Below, piece by piece: positions 50,831-60,342 of a DNA stretch of 64,000 bases; position 1 is the first letter of the stretch, and the number at the start of each line of letters is the position of its first letter. The notes beneath the pieces were generated by a model. That model was given only the letters and a program-made list of their open reading frames with translations, did not search any database and had not been told where the DNA came from. The DNA comes from QNYZ01 sp964577615 (lineage in GTDB: Bacteria > Desulfobacterota > Desulfobacteria > Desulfobacterales > QNYZ01), in assembly GCA_964577615.1 (NCBI GenBank), contig CAZNZW010000008.1, forward strand, positions 1 through 64,000, in the 5' to 3' direction. Both the position numbers and the translations under genes were made by a program.

Positions 50831-52744
50831 TCATTGTTTTTTAAAGGTTTCATCAACAGTGGTCTGCGGGGGAAACGTTTTTTTCTTTTTCCGGGCCTTC
50901 TTCGTTTCGTCGTGCCGGGTCTTGTCATACCAGAAAAGGCCGCCGGTCATGCTGTCAAACGGGCTGAACGCGCTGCCCGAATGCCGGGTGGCCGCCGGTG
51001 ACGGCAGCCGCCACCAGCGCCAGAAAGCCTGCCGGAAATAAGGCCGCATCGTTTCCGGCACAAAGGCGCCGATGGCATGAATTTTCTCCTGAATGGCCAG
51101 GGACAGACGCACCCGCTCGGTCGTTTCCAGGGCGTTTCGATACGCGTCAATCATCCGGTCCAGTTCCGGATCGTCGGTGTTGGTGACGTTATTGGTCTGG
51201 GGTTTATGCGCATTGTCCGAATGCCAGGTCTGCCAGTAGGACGGCCGCAGTCCCGTGCCAAAACCCATGATAATCACTTCATGCCGGTTCTCGCTGATCT
51301 TCTTGAACCAGGCGCTTGGATCGAGTTTTTCGAGCGTCAGTTCAACGCCGGCCCGTTTGGCCTCTTCCTTGAGCACCACCAGTTTGGCCGTGTGCCGTTC
51401 CGCGCCGTAAGTGACCTTCACGGAAAACCGCCGGCCGTTCCTGGCCCAGATCCCGTCCGCCCCCCGCTGCCAGCCGGCGGCGGTCATATAATGGTCCACT
51501 TTTTCAAGGTCAAATCGCCGGGCCCGGATCCGGTCATTGGAGTAGGGGCCGTACCCCACATAGGCCTGCTCGAGCCGGAAAACATCGTTGCGCAATACCT
51601 CCCGGATCACCTTACCGATGTTCATGGCATGGGCAAAGGCATACCGCACGTTCTGGTCCTTGAATATTTCCTTGTCCAAATTGAGCCAGAGTCCAAAAGG
51701 CGACCGGGGCGTATCGTTATAGAACCACAGGCGCTGGACATATCCTTTGTCGACCACCGGTGTCCGGCTTTTCACGTGCCAGTATTTGGGCTGGTCCATA
51801 TCAAAAACGTCGATCCGGGCCTTCTTGAAATACTCCCATTCCATGTTGTCGTTGCGCACAACCGTGTAAATCACCCGGTTGACGTTGAACCGGTTTTTAA
51901 AATATTTCAGATCCCGGGCCCACCAGTCTTTCTTGCGCTTGAATTTGACAAACTTTCCTTTTTTAAACGCTGAAATCTGATACGGGCCGGTGTTGGGAAC
52001 AATTTTCCAGTTGTACCGCCGGACAAAATCATCGCCCAGTTCGCCGTAGTAGTGCCGCGGCGTGGGCGACAGCGACAGTTTCAGGTGGAGGTCCGGCGCG
52101 GCCTTTGTGCCGACAACGGCCAGCGTGTAATCGTCGTAGACGATCACCTTGTCGATCTCCCGGGTAAAATAATCGTTGTACCAGGGCGCGACGATCTTTT
52201 TGGAGCGCATGAACACCAGCGTGTAGGCAAAATCATGGGCTGTCACCGGTGTACCGTCCGACCAGCGGGCTTTCCGGTTGAGCTTGAAATACATGGTCTT
52301 CCTGTCTTTTCCAAAGGCCCAGTGCGTGGCCAGCTCGGGGATAATGCGCATCGTATTGGGATGCAGCCCGATCAGGCTCAGGTTGTTGCCCAGAATCGCC
52401 CCCCGGAAAACCGCGTTGGAATCCGGTCCGACGGTCCGAAACGTCAGGGGAAAACTGCGTATGGCCAGATGGAGGGTGCCGCCTTTTTCGGCCCCGGGAT
52501 CAGCAAAGACCGGGTCCGTGTCATTGGTCAGCCATTTCAGGCCGGCCGGGGGCGGCGTGGGCGATATCCCGGCCCGGAAAATCTTCTTTTCCCCGGCGGC
52601 TCCGGCGCTGTCGCCATCGGTCCGGCCACCGTCGCTGCAGGCGCCACAGATAACCAGGGCCGCGAGGAGCCATATTGCCGGGCGCCACCTGCCTTGCCCT
52701 GCCGGCCGTGGAACCGGGGAGCCGCTGCTGCCGCGTTTCTGCAT
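50831..52744 (-). CDS. Periplasmic oligopeptide-binding protein, family 5 (YejA-like)
   Basis: A 637-residue extracellular solute-binding protein of family 5. The N-terminus has a lipoprotein-like signal ending LVICGAC near residue 36, so it is probably membrane-tethered. The length and features such as RSFPLTFRTVGPDSN, ARWSDGTPVTAHDFAYT and WLNLDKEIFKDQNVRYAFAHAM fit YejA-type receptors, which import long peptides. The C-terminal KKARKKKK is strongly basic. It is the third gene in the operon. Confidence 0.88.
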   Translation of the reverse strand: MQKRGSSGSPVPRPAGQGRWRPAIWLLAALVICGACSDGGRTDGDSAGAAGEKKIFRAGISPTPPPAGLKWLTNDTDPVFADPGAEKGGTLHLAIRSFPLTFRTVGPDSNAVFRGAILGNNLSLIGLHPNTMRIIPELATHWAFGKDRKTMYFKLNRKARWSDGTPVTAHDFAYTLVFMRSKKIVAPWYNDYFTREIDKVIVYDDYTLAVVGTKAAPDLHLKLSLSPTPRHYYGELGDDFVRRYNWKIVPNTGPYQISAFKKGKFVKFKRKKDWWARDLKYFKNRFNVNRVIYTVVRNDNMEWEYFKKARIDVFDMDQPKYWHVKSRTPVVDKGYVQRLWFYNDTPRSPFGLWLNLDKEIFKDQNVRYAFAHAMNIGKVIREVLRNDVFRLEQAYVGYGPYSNDRIRARRFDLEKVDHYMTAAGWQRGADGIWARNGRRFSVKVTYGAERHTAKLVVLKEEAKRAGVELTLEKLDPSAWFKKISENRHEVIIMGFGTGLRPSYWQTWHSDNAHKPQTNNVTNTDDPELDRMIDAYRNALETTERVRLSLAIQEKIHAIGAFVPETMRPYFRQAFWRWWRLPSPAATRHSGSAFSPFDSMTGGLFWYDKTRHDETKKARKKKKTFPPQTTVDETFKKQ

Positions 52745-52777
52745 CTTACCTTTCTCCCTGCCGCTTTGCGTTCATGC

Positions 52778-53821
52778 CTATTCGTACGTCGTGTGCTGTC
52801 TGGGATCAAACGCCTCCCGGACGGCTTCACCAATAAAAGTGACGATCATCAGCGTGACAATCATGGCGCCGATGACCGACCCGGAAATCCACCAGGCGTC
52901 GAGGTTGTTCCACCCTTCCTGAATCAGTTCACCCCAGCTCGGCGTCGGTGGCGGCAATCCGAAACCGAGGTAGTCCAGCGACGTCAGGGCAACAATGCCG
53001 CCGGAAACGGAGAACGGGGCAAAAGTCACGATGATGGCAATCGTATTGGGGATGATATGCTTGAAGATAATGCGCCGGTTGGATGCCCCCAGGGCCCGGG
53101 CGGCCAGAACATATTCCCGGGAGCGTTCCTTGTAGGTCACGGTACGCATCGTCCAGGTAATCCCCATCCAGCCGAAAACCGCCATGATGAGCACGAGCAT
53201 CATGAAGCTGGGCACCACGATGGAAGAAATGATGATGATAACGTATAAAAACGGTACATTGGACCAGATCTCGATAATCCGTTGAAAGATCAGGTCGAAA
53301 AAACCGCCCCAGTATCCCATGGCGCTGCCGATGGAGACCCCGATGGCGTAATTGGTGACGAGCAGCAGCAGCGAAAAAAAGATGGCAATCCGGAAGCCGT
53401 AGATGAGCCGCGCCAGAATATCCCGCCCCACGGCGTCGGTGCCGAGATAGTGCTGCTCGGCCCATGAGGGGGGAAAGGGCGGATAGGCATCCTTCTTCAG
53501 GTCGGTTTCCAGGGGGCTGTACGGCACGGGCGGCAGCAGCGCCCAGTTGCCGCTGTTTTCCTTTTTAAACCGGGCGGCCAGCGCCCGGTAGTTGGTTTCG
53601 TAGTCATAGCCCAGATCGAACATTGTGCCGGGCATCATGGCGCGGTAAGTGGGGAAAAAATATTGCCCGTCGTAATGAACGATAAGGGCCCGGTTGTTGA
53701 CGATCAGCTCGGCAAAGAGCGAGACGGTCAGCATCAGGGCAAAGATCAGAAACGAATAATAACCCCGTTTGATGGATCTGAATCGCCGAATTTTACGGAT
53801 TGTCAGCGGGTTGAGTGTCAT
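52778..53821 (-). CDS. oppC: Peptide ABC transporter permease (OppC/YejE-type)
   Basis: A 347-residue permease. The N-terminal FRSIKRGYYSFLIFAL is the usual first helix of OppC-like proteins, and HYLGTDAVGRDILARLIYGFR is their conserved block. EAA-loop-like ARALGASNRRIIFKHIIPN contacts the ATPase. The large N-terminal periplasmic part (residues 40-130) is characteristic of YejE. It overlaps nothing and lies 58 bases after oppB. Confidence 0.92.
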   Translation of the reverse strand: MTLNPLTIRKIRRFRSIKRGYYSFLIFALMLTVSLFAELIVNNRALIVHYDGQYFFPTYRAMMPGTMFDLGYDYETNYRALAARFKKENSGNWALLPPVPYSPLETDLKKDAYPPFPPSWAEQHYLGTDAVGRDILARLIYGFRIAIFFSLLLLVTNYAIGVSIGSAMGYWGGFFDLIFQRIIEIWSNVPFLYVIIIISSIVVPSFMMLVLIMAVFGWMGITWTMRTVTYKERSREYVLAARALGASNRRIIFKHIIPNTIAIIVTFAPFSVSGGIVALTSLDYLGFGLPPPTPSWGELIQEGWNNLDAWWISGSVIGAMIVTLMIVTFIGEAVREAFDPRQHTTYE

Positions 53822-53879
53822 GGGCGCTGTCAGCCGATCTCCCTGCCGATCCCGGACACAGAGGGTCCGGATGCCGGTA

Positions 53880-54893
53880 TCATTCGAATTTCACCCGCGG
53901 GTCCACCAGGGCCACGCAGATATCCGATAAAATATTGCCAATCATAAAGAGCAGCGACGAAATCACCAGAATCCCCATGACCACGGGATAATCCCGTTCC
54001 ACCACCGATTCGTATCCCAGCAGTCCCATGCCGTCGATATTGAAAACGGTCTCGATGAGAAACGAGCCCATCAGGATGACGGAGACGTTGTTCCCGAAGC
54101 TGGTGGCAATGGGGATGAGACTGTTTTGCAGGGCATGCCGGAATATCGCTTTTTTAAAGGGCAGCCCCTTGGCGATGGCCGTGCGCACGTAGTCGGCCGC
54201 CAGGTTGTCCATGAGGCTGTTTTTCATCAGGAACGTCATCACGGTGAACGACCCGGCCACATAGGCGGTCAGCGGCAGGGCGGTATGCCAGGCAATGTCG
54301 ATCAGCTTTCCCAGGGCAGTAAAGTCCTCGAAATCATCGCTGACCAGCCCGCCCAGCGGAAAAATCTCCCAGTGCGAGGCCAGAACGACCAGGGCCAGAA
54401 CCCCCACCACCCATCCGGGAATCGCATAGCCGATAAAGACCACCACCGACGACACATTGTCAAAGGGGGTTTTGTGCTTGATTGCCTTGAGAATGCCCAG
54501 CGGGATACAGATACCGTACGTTAAAACCAACGACAGCATACCAAAATAAAGAGAGATCGGGATCCGCGCACGGATCATTTCCCAGACCGGATCGTAATAG
54601 CGGGTCGACGTGCCCAGGTCGCCGGTCAACACCTTGCCCAGCCATAAAAAATAGCTGGTCAGTATGGGTTTATCAAATCCATAGTATTTTTTCAGCTCCC
54701 CGATCTGCTCTTCGGACAGCGGCTGCGTCTGCTCTGCCGTGCCGCCGCCGATTCCCGACATCTGCCGGGACTGGGCAATGATCCGCTCGATGGGCCCGCC
54801 CGGCACAAACCGGGTGATGATGAATACCATCACGGTGATGCCGATAAAGGTCGGGATAATCAGAAGTAATCGGCGGATAAAATAGGCGATCAT
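53880..54893 (-). CDS. oppB: Peptide ABC transporter permease (OppB/YejB-type)
   Basis: The first gene of the peptide transporter operon. The protein begins MIAYFIRRLLLIIPTFIGI, the standard OppB start, so I reject an in-frame ATG 38 codons upstream. GPIERIIAQ and LGTSTRYYDPVWEMI match the family. The EAA-loop reads YVRTAIAKGLPFKKAIFRHALQN. It has 337 residues. A clear promoter lies about 90 bases upstream. Confidence 0.93.
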   Translation of the reverse strand: MIAYFIRRLLLIIPTFIGITVMVFIITRFVPGGPIERIIAQSRQMSGIGGGTAEQTQPLSEEQIGELKKYYGFDKPILTSYFLWLGKVLTGDLGTSTRYYDPVWEMIRARIPISLYFGMLSLVLTYGICIPLGILKAIKHKTPFDNVSSVVVFIGYAIPGWVVGVLALVVLASHWEIFPLGGLVSDDFEDFTALGKLIDIAWHTALPLTAYVAGSFTVMTFLMKNSLMDNLAADYVRTAIAKGLPFKKAIFRHALQNSLIPIATSFGNNVSVILMGSFLIETVFNIDGMGLLGYESVVERDYPVVMGILVISSLLFMIGNILSDICVALVDPRVKFE

Positions 54894-54978
54894 GACAGAA
54901 ACCGTTTCTGAAAGTATCGACCGGCCCTCGCAGGTATCCGGATTGGCCGAAAAGACGCCGGTCGGGAAAAGAGCATTT

Positions 54979-55007
54979 CTTATACGCCAGCCAGGTATAA
55001 ATATCAA
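54979..55007 (-). promoter_or_regulatory. Promoter of the peptide transporter operon
   Basis: On the minus strand TTGATA, a 17-base spacer and TATAAG are close to consensus with ideal spacing. It would give a leader of about 80 bases before oppB. Confidence 0.55.
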
Positions 55008-55201
55008 GGCAGACGCGTACCGTTATTGCCTTGACAGGCAACGCCCGCGCTTCTCCCTGCCAGATTCATATTCCCCCATCCGGCCGGCGGCCGGAAGACG
55101 GCACGGAAAAGACGAATGGATGTTGTCCGGGCAATCACAGGGATGGCACGGTATCCGCCCGCCCGTTCGGCTGATCTGGGAACAGGCAGCGGCCGGACAA
55201 T

Positions 55202-55239
55202 AAAAAAGGGGAAAGCCGCGTCTGCCGCCCTCCCCTTTC
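55202..55239 (-). terminator. Rho-independent terminator of rplM-rpsI
   Basis: On the minus strand AAAGGGGA pairs with TTCCCCTTT across a GC-rich loop and is followed by a run of six T. It lies about 30 bases after the rpsI stop, in the expected place. Confidence 0.75.
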
Positions 55240-55266
55240 ACAATCAATCTGAATAAATTGTCAATA

Positions 55267-55662
55267 TTAACGTTTCGAGAACTGGAACCGCTTGCGCGCG
55301 CCGGGCTGACCGTATTTTTTCCGCTCTTTCTGGCGGGGATCCCGTTTAACAAAGCCGGCTTTTTTCAGGGGGGTCCGCAGATCCGGATCGATGAGAACCA
55401 GGGCCTTGGTGATGCCATGTCGAATGGCGCCCGCCTGACCCGAAATCCCGCCACCAATCACTTTGACTCGGATATCATAAGATTGCGCGTTATTGGTTAA
55501 ATGCAGCGGTTGGAGCAACGCCGCCTTGGCCGTTTCCATGGGAAAATATTCTTCCAGCGTACGGTTGTTAATGCTGATATTTCCCGTTCCCGGCGTCATC
55601 CATGTTCTGGCGATGGCCGTTTTCCGTTTCCCGGTTGCGTAGTAGACATTTTCCTGTACCAT
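55267..55662 (-). CDS. rpsI: 30S ribosomal protein S9
   Basis: A 131-residue S9 protein. It starts MVQENVYYATGKRKTAIARTW and ends with the basic KYGQPGARKRFQFSKR tail that reaches the P-site tRNA. The ATG is preceded by AAGGGAAACAG; an in-frame ATG 15 codons earlier would add a non-conserved extension and is rejected. It lies 70 bases downstream of rplM, the universal order. Confidence 0.97.
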   Translation of the reverse strand: MVQENVYYATGKRKTAIARTWMTPGTGNISINNRTLEEYFPMETAKAALLQPLHLTNNAQSYDIRVKVIGGGISGQAGAIRHGITKALVLIDPDLRTPLKKAGFVKRDPRQKERKKYGQPGARKRFQFSKR

Positions 55663-55733
55663 GAACTGTTTCCCTTTTGCTTGTAAAATAGACGGAATCA
55701 CCGGCAAATCAGGCGATGATCCCTCCCGCTGTT

Positions 55734-56168
55734 CTAAACGGCCAGTTCTTCCAGCTGCTGGGCCTTGTGAGGATGATCTTCGCCCTTGTACACCTTCAGC
55801 CGTTTAAATATCTGGCGCCCCAGTTTATTTTTGGGCAGCATTCCCCTCACGGCAAACCGGACCAGATCTTCGGGCTGTTTTTCCATCAATTTCTCGGCCG
55901 TGATCGTCTTCAGGCTGCCGATATACCCGCTGTGGCGGTAGTATTTTTTCTGTTTCATTTTACGGCCGGTCAGAACAATCTTGTCGGCGTTAATCACCAC
56001 CACCCCGTCACCCATATTTGCGTGCGGCGTAAAAAGCGGGGTATGCTTGCCGCGCAGACGTGCGGCCACCGTAGTGGCCAGCCGCCCCAGGACCTGGCCG
56101 CTGGCATCTACAATCACCCATTTTCCCGGATTATCGCTGCTTTTGGCGCTGTACGTATATTTTTTCAC
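55734..56168 (-). CDS. rplM: 50S ribosomal protein L13
   Basis: A 144-residue L13 protein. Recognised from WVIVDASGQVLGRLAT, HANMGDGVVVINADKI, YRHSGYIGSLKTI and RGMLPKNKLGRQIFKRLKVY. The last blocks are near-universal. It is the first gene of the rplM-rpsI operon, transcribed from a strong promoter just upstream. Confidence 0.97.
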   Translation of the reverse strand: MKKYTYSAKSSDNPGKWVIVDASGQVLGRLATTVAARLRGKHTPLFTPHANMGDGVVVINADKIVLTGRKMKQKKYYRHSGYIGSLKTITAEKLMEKQPEDLVRFAVRGMLPKNKLGRQIFKRLKVYKGEDHPHKAQQLEELAV

Positions 56169-56205
56169 TGCGTGCCTCTTAGTTCTGTTTTATTAAAAAA
56201 GAATA

Positions 56206-56234
56206 TATGTAATAAGCATCCTGGATGTTGTCAA
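56206..56234 (-). promoter_or_regulatory. Promoter of rplM-rpsI
   Basis: On the minus strand a perfect TTGACA is followed by a 17-base spacer and TACATA. It is about 40 bases before rplM, as expected for a highly expressed ribosomal operon. Confidence 0.6.
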
Positions 56235-56284
56235 GAATAATTTAACCCCAGGATAAATTTACGCGGCTGTTTAAGAATCATAAA

Positions 56285-56313
56285 TTGAACTTACCCATCG
56301 AATCCGTTATATT
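56285..56313 (+). promoter_or_regulatory. Promoter of the CYTH gene
   Basis: TTGAAC, a 17-base spacer and TATATT lie about 40 bases before the CYTH start. The boxes are each one or two changes from consensus. Confidence 0.5.
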
Positions 56314-56352
56314 GATTTTTATCTTTTTTACCTTTGGATGCAAGGAGTTTTT

Positions 56353-56976
56353 ATGTCCCTTGAACAGGAAGCCAAATTCATTTTAACCGATCCCGGCGCA
56401 TGCCGGGACACGATCATTTCCCTGGGCGGCGTTTCCCGGGGCCGGGTGTTTGAAACCAACATCTGCTATGATGACAGAAAGCGCCGGCTGGCCGCCAGCC
56501 AATCGATTCTGCGTCTGCGCCGGGACAAGATCGTCCGGCTGACGTTTAAATCTCCCCTGGCCGGCGAACCGGATACCCAGGTCAAAACCATGCGCGAGCT
56601 CGAAACCACGGTGACCGATTTTGACACCATGGATCAGATCCTGACGGCCATCGGGTTTGCACCGGCCCAGATTTACGAAAAATGGCGGGAAACCTTCACC
56701 CTTGACGGTGCCGAGCTCTGTCTGGATACCATGCCTTTTGGCAATTTTCTTGAAATCGAAAGTTCGCCGGCGCAGGTCAAATCCCTGTCCGCGGCCCTGG
56801 GATTCCGCTGGGAAAAACGGGTGCTGGCCAATTATCTGGCCATCTTCGCCCTGATCCGGAAAAAGGAAGGCTTTGACTTTACCGACATCACCTTTGCCCA
56901 CTTTAAACCCCTTGCCATCGATCTGGAACAATACGCACCGCTGCTTGAGGCCGGCTCATGCGACCCGCCGGATTAA
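56353..56976 (+). CDS. CYTH-domain protein (class IV adenylate cyclase-like)
   Basis: A 207-residue protein with the CYTH signature E-x-E-x-K near the N-terminus (LEQEAKF). It continues with ILRLRRDK, RLTFKSP and EKWRETF, which line the phosphate tunnel. The family includes class IV adenylate cyclases and triphosphatases; the activity cannot be decided here. I take the ATG with AGGAG five bases upstream. It overlaps the following EEP gene by 19 bases. Confidence 0.85.
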   Translation: MSLEQEAKFILTDPGACRDTIISLGGVSRGRVFETNICYDDRKRRLAASQSILRLRRDKIVRLTFKSPLAGEPDTQVKTMRELETTVTDFDTMDQILTAIGFAPAQIYEKWRETFTLDGAELCLDTMPFGNFLEIESSPAQVKSLSAALGFRWEKRVLANYLAIFALIRKKEGFDFTDITFAHFKPLAIDLEQYAPLLEAGSCDPPD

Positions 56977-57722
56977 CGGTTTTTTCACTGAATATCCGGT
57001 TTGGCCGGGCCGACGACGGCCCCAACGGCTGGACGCATCGCAGACACTTTTTCCCCCGTCTGCTGGCCAGATACCCGGCCGACTTTTACGCCTTTCAGGA
57101 GGTCAACGATTTCCAGGCCGATGACCTGAAGGCCATGCTCCCCGCGTACCGCTGCATCGGCCAGCGGCTGCCGGCCCCCGATTACTGGCAGAGCAATATC
57201 ATTTTTTACCGCCGCACCTGGCAATGTGCCGGCCAATATCATTATTACTTAAGCCAGACCCCGGAAATTCCAAGTAAATTCAATGGCAGCAAATGGCCGC
57301 GCCAGTGTACCATGGGCGTATTCCAGCGGGCCGGCCGGCGGGTCCTCTGTGTCAATACACATTTTGATTTTACCGAAAAGGTCCGAAAAAAAAGCGCCCG
57401 GCTCATCCTCTCCCGGCTGCCCCCGCTCACTGACGCTGAACCTGCCATTGTCACGGGAGATTTCAATGCCTCTCCGGGCAGCCCCTGTTATCGGATTTTT
57501 ACCGGAAACAGGGGTAAAGGACGGTTTGAGAACATATTCCAGCCGCCGTTTTCAGCCACTCACCACGGGTTTACCGGCAACACCGACGGGGATGCCATTG
57601 ACTGGATACTGTATCGCGGTCCCGTAAGCCCCATTGAAAGCGAGATACTTCGCGACACTTTTAACCACCGTTACCCTTCCGACCATTTCCCCCTGCGGGT
57701 TCGTTTTCAATGGACGGTTTAA
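56958..57722 (+). CDS. Endonuclease/exonuclease/phosphatase-family hydrolase
   Basis: A 254-residue EEP-fold hydrolase. The order of motifs is SLNIRFG (N), FQEV (catalytic Glu), VNTHFD, TGDFNASPGS and YPSDHFPL (Asp-His pair). The substrate may be DNA, a sugar phosphate or a lipid phosphate. No signal peptide is evident. It is coupled to the CYTH gene, and converges with the SAM hydrolase gene 13 bases on. Confidence 0.85.
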   Translation: MRPAGLTVFSLNIRFGRADDGPNGWTHRRHFFPRLLARYPADFYAFQEVNDFQADDLKAMLPAYRCIGQRLPAPDYWQSNIIFYRRTWQCAGQYHYYLSQTPEIPSKFNGSKWPRQCTMGVFQRAGRRVLCVNTHFDFTEKVRKKSARLILSRLPPLTDAEPAIVTGDFNASPGSPCYRIFTGNRGKGRFENIFQPPFSATHHGFTGNTDGDAIDWILYRGPVSPIESEILRDTFNHRYPSDHFPLRVRFQWTV

Positions 57723-57735
57723 CGCATGAAATGGA

Positions 57736-58542
57736 TCATGATTTGACGGACACACGGACGGCGCTTCCCTTGCCGATGCCGAGACGAGAGGCGGCATTGC
57801 CTTGATTCAGGGCAATTTCAAGAAACCGGCGGCTGCCGATATAGGCGGACAGGCTGCCCGGTGGCCGGTCCTGATAGGTCACCGCCAGTCCGTCGATACG
57901 ATGGTTTCCCAGGGCAATGACGATCGAAGGGTCTGGCTGCCCATGGCGCAGGGATTCGATCTGGTCCGCATCGATATCGGATATCAGGTTCCCGAAGCGG
58001 TCCACATCAATAATCCGTCCGGTGATCACTTCTTTATTCAACAACCGGGGCGGAGAATAATCAAGCGCCACCATGTCGGCGGGGGCCATGGGTGAGCCGA
58101 GCTGATCCGGGGGAACACCATTGGTAATATGCGCGGCCACCGGTGCGAAGACATCCCGGCCGTGAAATGTATTGCTGACCGGATGACGAAACAGATCCGG
58201 ATTATCAACGGCCACCAGCCACCGCATCTCTTCTTCGCGCCGGACAAGATCGAAAACACCGTTATCCGGTCCGAGAAAGATATGACCCGATGCTTCAAAG
58301 GCCACCACCGCCCGGCCGGTACCGACACCGGGATCAACCACCACCACATGTACCGTAGCATCCGGGAAATATCTAAAGGAAGACCGGATCGAAAAGGCGG
58401 CCTGGACCCGATCCTGGGGATCAATCTGGTGGGTGATATCGACCACCACCGCCTGGGGGGCAATGCCGAGAATGACCCCCTTCATGACCCCCGCGTATCC
58501 GTCTTTGTCTCCGAAATCAGTGGTGAGCGTGATAATCCGCAT
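57736..58542 (-). CDS. SAM hydroxide adenosyltransferase (DUF62)
   Basis: Converts SAM to adenosine and methionine. The N-terminus LTTDFGDKDGYAGVMKG, FVDPGVGTGR-like VVVDPGVGTGRAVV, NTFHGRDVFAPVAAH and DVDRFGNLISDI are the conserved blocks of the family. I take the ATG that gives MRIITLTTDFG, which yields 268 residues. It lies about 90 bases after ruvB and probably ends the same transcript. A SAM-clearing enzyme is of interest given five radical SAM genes in the window, but it is also common elsewhere. Confidence 0.88.
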   Translation of the reverse strand: MRIITLTTDFGDKDGYAGVMKGVILGIAPQAVVVDITHQIDPQDRVQAAFSIRSSFRYFPDATVHVVVVDPGVGTGRAVVAFEASGHIFLGPDNGVFDLVRREEEMRWLVAVDNPDLFRHPVSNTFHGRDVFAPVAAHITNGVPPDQLGSPMAPADMVALDYSPPRLLNKEVITGRIIDVDRFGNLISDIDADQIESLRHGQPDPSIVIALGNHRIDGLAVTYQDRPPGSLSAYIGSRRFLEIALNQGNAASRLGIGKGSAVRVSVKS

Positions 58543-58633
58543 CGGTTTCAATCGGCCGGGAGAACATAGCATGATAATGGCTTCATGGCTTCAGGTACCT
58601 GGCCGCTGGCAATCTGCCTGACTGGCCGGCTTT

Positions 58634-59674
58634 TCAGAACAACCCTTCCTGGACCGGATAGCCCAGGTGACGATAGGCCGCTTCCGACGCCCGCCGGCCC
58701 GAAGATGTCCGCAGCACCATGCCGATCTTTAACAGGTAGGGTTCGACCACATCGACCAGAGTATCGGTTTCTTCCTGCAGGGTGGCGGCAATGGCCTCGA
58801 TCCCCACCGGCCCCCCTTTGTAAAAATCAATAATGGTCTTCAAATAGCGGCGATCCAGGCGGGTCAGCCCCTTTTCGTCAACCCCTTCCAGGGTCAGTGC
58901 GGCCTGGACAGTGTCAAGCAGTATCACGCCATCGGCCTTGACCTGCGCATAGTCCCGGACCCGTTTGAGCAGCCGGTTGACGACACGGGGCGTTCCCCGG
59001 GATCGGCGGGCCAGCTCCAGGGCCGCGTCGTCCTTGATTTCCACATCGAGCAGATCAGCCGACCGTTTGTTGATGCGGATCAGGTCGGTTTCGCTGTAAA
59101 AATCGAGCGAGCGAAAAATTCCGAAACGATCCCGCAGCGGCGCGGATAACAGCCCCACCCGCGTGGTGGCCCCCACCAGGATGAACTGTTTGAGCGGAAT
59201 CTTGTGGCTCCGGGCATGCACGCCTTTGTCGAAAACAATGTCGACGGAAAAATCTTCCATGGCCGGGTAGAGAAATTCCTCGACAACCTTGGGCATGCGG
59301 TGGATCTCGTCCACAAACAGAACATCGCCGGCCGCCAGATGCGTCAGAATCCCCACCAGATCACCGCCCTTTTCCAGGGCCGGCCCGGAAGTAATCGTCA
59401 TCTCGCCGCCGGTTTCTACGGCAATAATGTGAGCCAGCGTGGTTTTTCCCAGACCGGGAGGCCCGTGAAAAAGAACATGATCCATGACCTCATTGCGTTT
59501 CCGGGCGGCCTGGATCGCGATTTTAAGCGTTTCCACCACATCAATCTGGCCAATATAGTCGGTCAGACGCTGGGGACGCAGGGAGACCAGTTCCGCTTCG
59601 TTATCCTCGGGGAGGGGGTTTGGATCAAGGACTCCCTGAATCTGATGAGATTCGGTCAATACCGGGTTGGTCAT
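58634..59674 (-). CDS. ruvB: Holliday junction branch-migration ATPase RuvB
   Basis: The motor subunit of RuvAB. Walker A GPPGLGKT is at residues 71-78, Walker B reads LFVDEIHR, and GATTRVGLLSAPLRDRFG contains sensor 1 and the Arg finger region. The C-terminal winged helix ends GYPVQEGLF. The length is 346 residues. It overlaps ruvA by four bases. Confidence 0.97.
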   Translation of the reverse strand: MTNPVLTESHQIQGVLDPNPLPEDNEAELVSLRPQRLTDYIGQIDVVETLKIAIQAARKRNEVMDHVLFHGPPGLGKTTLAHIIAVETGGEMTITSGPALEKGGDLVGILTHLAAGDVLFVDEIHRMPKVVEEFLYPAMEDFSVDIVFDKGVHARSHKIPLKQFILVGATTRVGLLSAPLRDRFGIFRSLDFYSETDLIRINKRSADLLDVEIKDDAALELARRSRGTPRVVNRLLKRVRDYAQVKADGVILLDTVQAALTLEGVDEKGLTRLDRRYLKTIIDFYKGGPVGIEAIAATLQEETDTLVDVVEPYLLKIGMVLRTSSGRRASEAAYRHLGYPVQEGLF

Positions 59675-60288
59675 GGCGTGGGTTCACCTCGATAAATTTC
59701 ATCGATGAGCATATCGGCCGAGGCGATCCCGGGATTCCGGGCCATTGCCTGGCTGATCAATCGTTTGGCATCGGACGGTTTGTGTCCCATCTGAGCGATC
59801 AGGACATCGAGAACCTGGTTTCGGAATTCGGCTTCCGGCAGCGGCACCGTTGCCCGGTCCGGCAGGGCCGATGCAAATTTTTCGATCTTTCCCTGAAGCG
59901 TCGCCACGATTTTCTGGGCGGTGCGCCGGCCGATGCCCTTCAGCCCGGCCAGGCGGCTGATATCCCCGGCCTCGATGGCCGTGGCGATCTCTTCGATGGG
60001 GATTGTCAGGGCAGCGATGGCCTTTAAGGGGCCAATGGCCGACACGGAAATAAAATGTTGAAAAAACTCATTTTCGACCTGCAGCTGGAATCCAATCAGA
60101 ACCGGTTTGGGCTGGCGCTCGGTCTGGTGATGGTAGATATAAAGGGCCACATCGTCGCCGACCTGCCGGGATGCCAGCCGCGCCATCACAATACCGGGCA
60201 CAAGCACTTCGTATCCGATCTGATTGGCCAGAACCAGCAGCCGGTCGGCATCCTTGGCTAATATTTTTCCCTCAATGTACCCGATCAT
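59671..60288 (-). CDS. ruvA: Holliday junction-binding protein RuvA
   Basis: Forms the tetramer that holds the junction open for RuvB. The standard start MIGYIEGKIL is preceded by GGGAAGGGGG, so I reject an ATG 14 codons earlier. Helix-hairpin-helix blocks FISVSAIGPLKAIAAL and LAGLKGIGRRTAQKIV are present, and the C-terminal domain contacts RuvB. The length is 205 residues. It lies between ruvC and ruvB. Confidence 0.96.
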   Translation of the reverse strand: MIGYIEGKILAKDADRLLVLANQIGYEVLVPGIVMARLASRQVGDDVALYIYHHQTERQPKPVLIGFQLQVENEFFQHFISVSAIGPLKAIAALTIPIEEIATAIEAGDISRLAGLKGIGRRTAQKIVATLQGKIEKFASALPDRATVPLPEAEFRNQVLDVLIAQMGHKPSDAKRLISQAMARNPGIASADMLIDEIYRGEPTP

Positions 60289-60342
60289 GGACCCCCTTCC
60301 CGAGCGGCCGGAACAGGGCCGCCACTGCATCGCTCCGACGGG

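Larger units (their letters stand above)
54894..55266. other. Intergenic region between oppB and rpsI
   Basis: About 370 bases, holding the opp promoter near its left end and the rpsI terminator near its right end. No gene is seen between them. Confidence 0.6.
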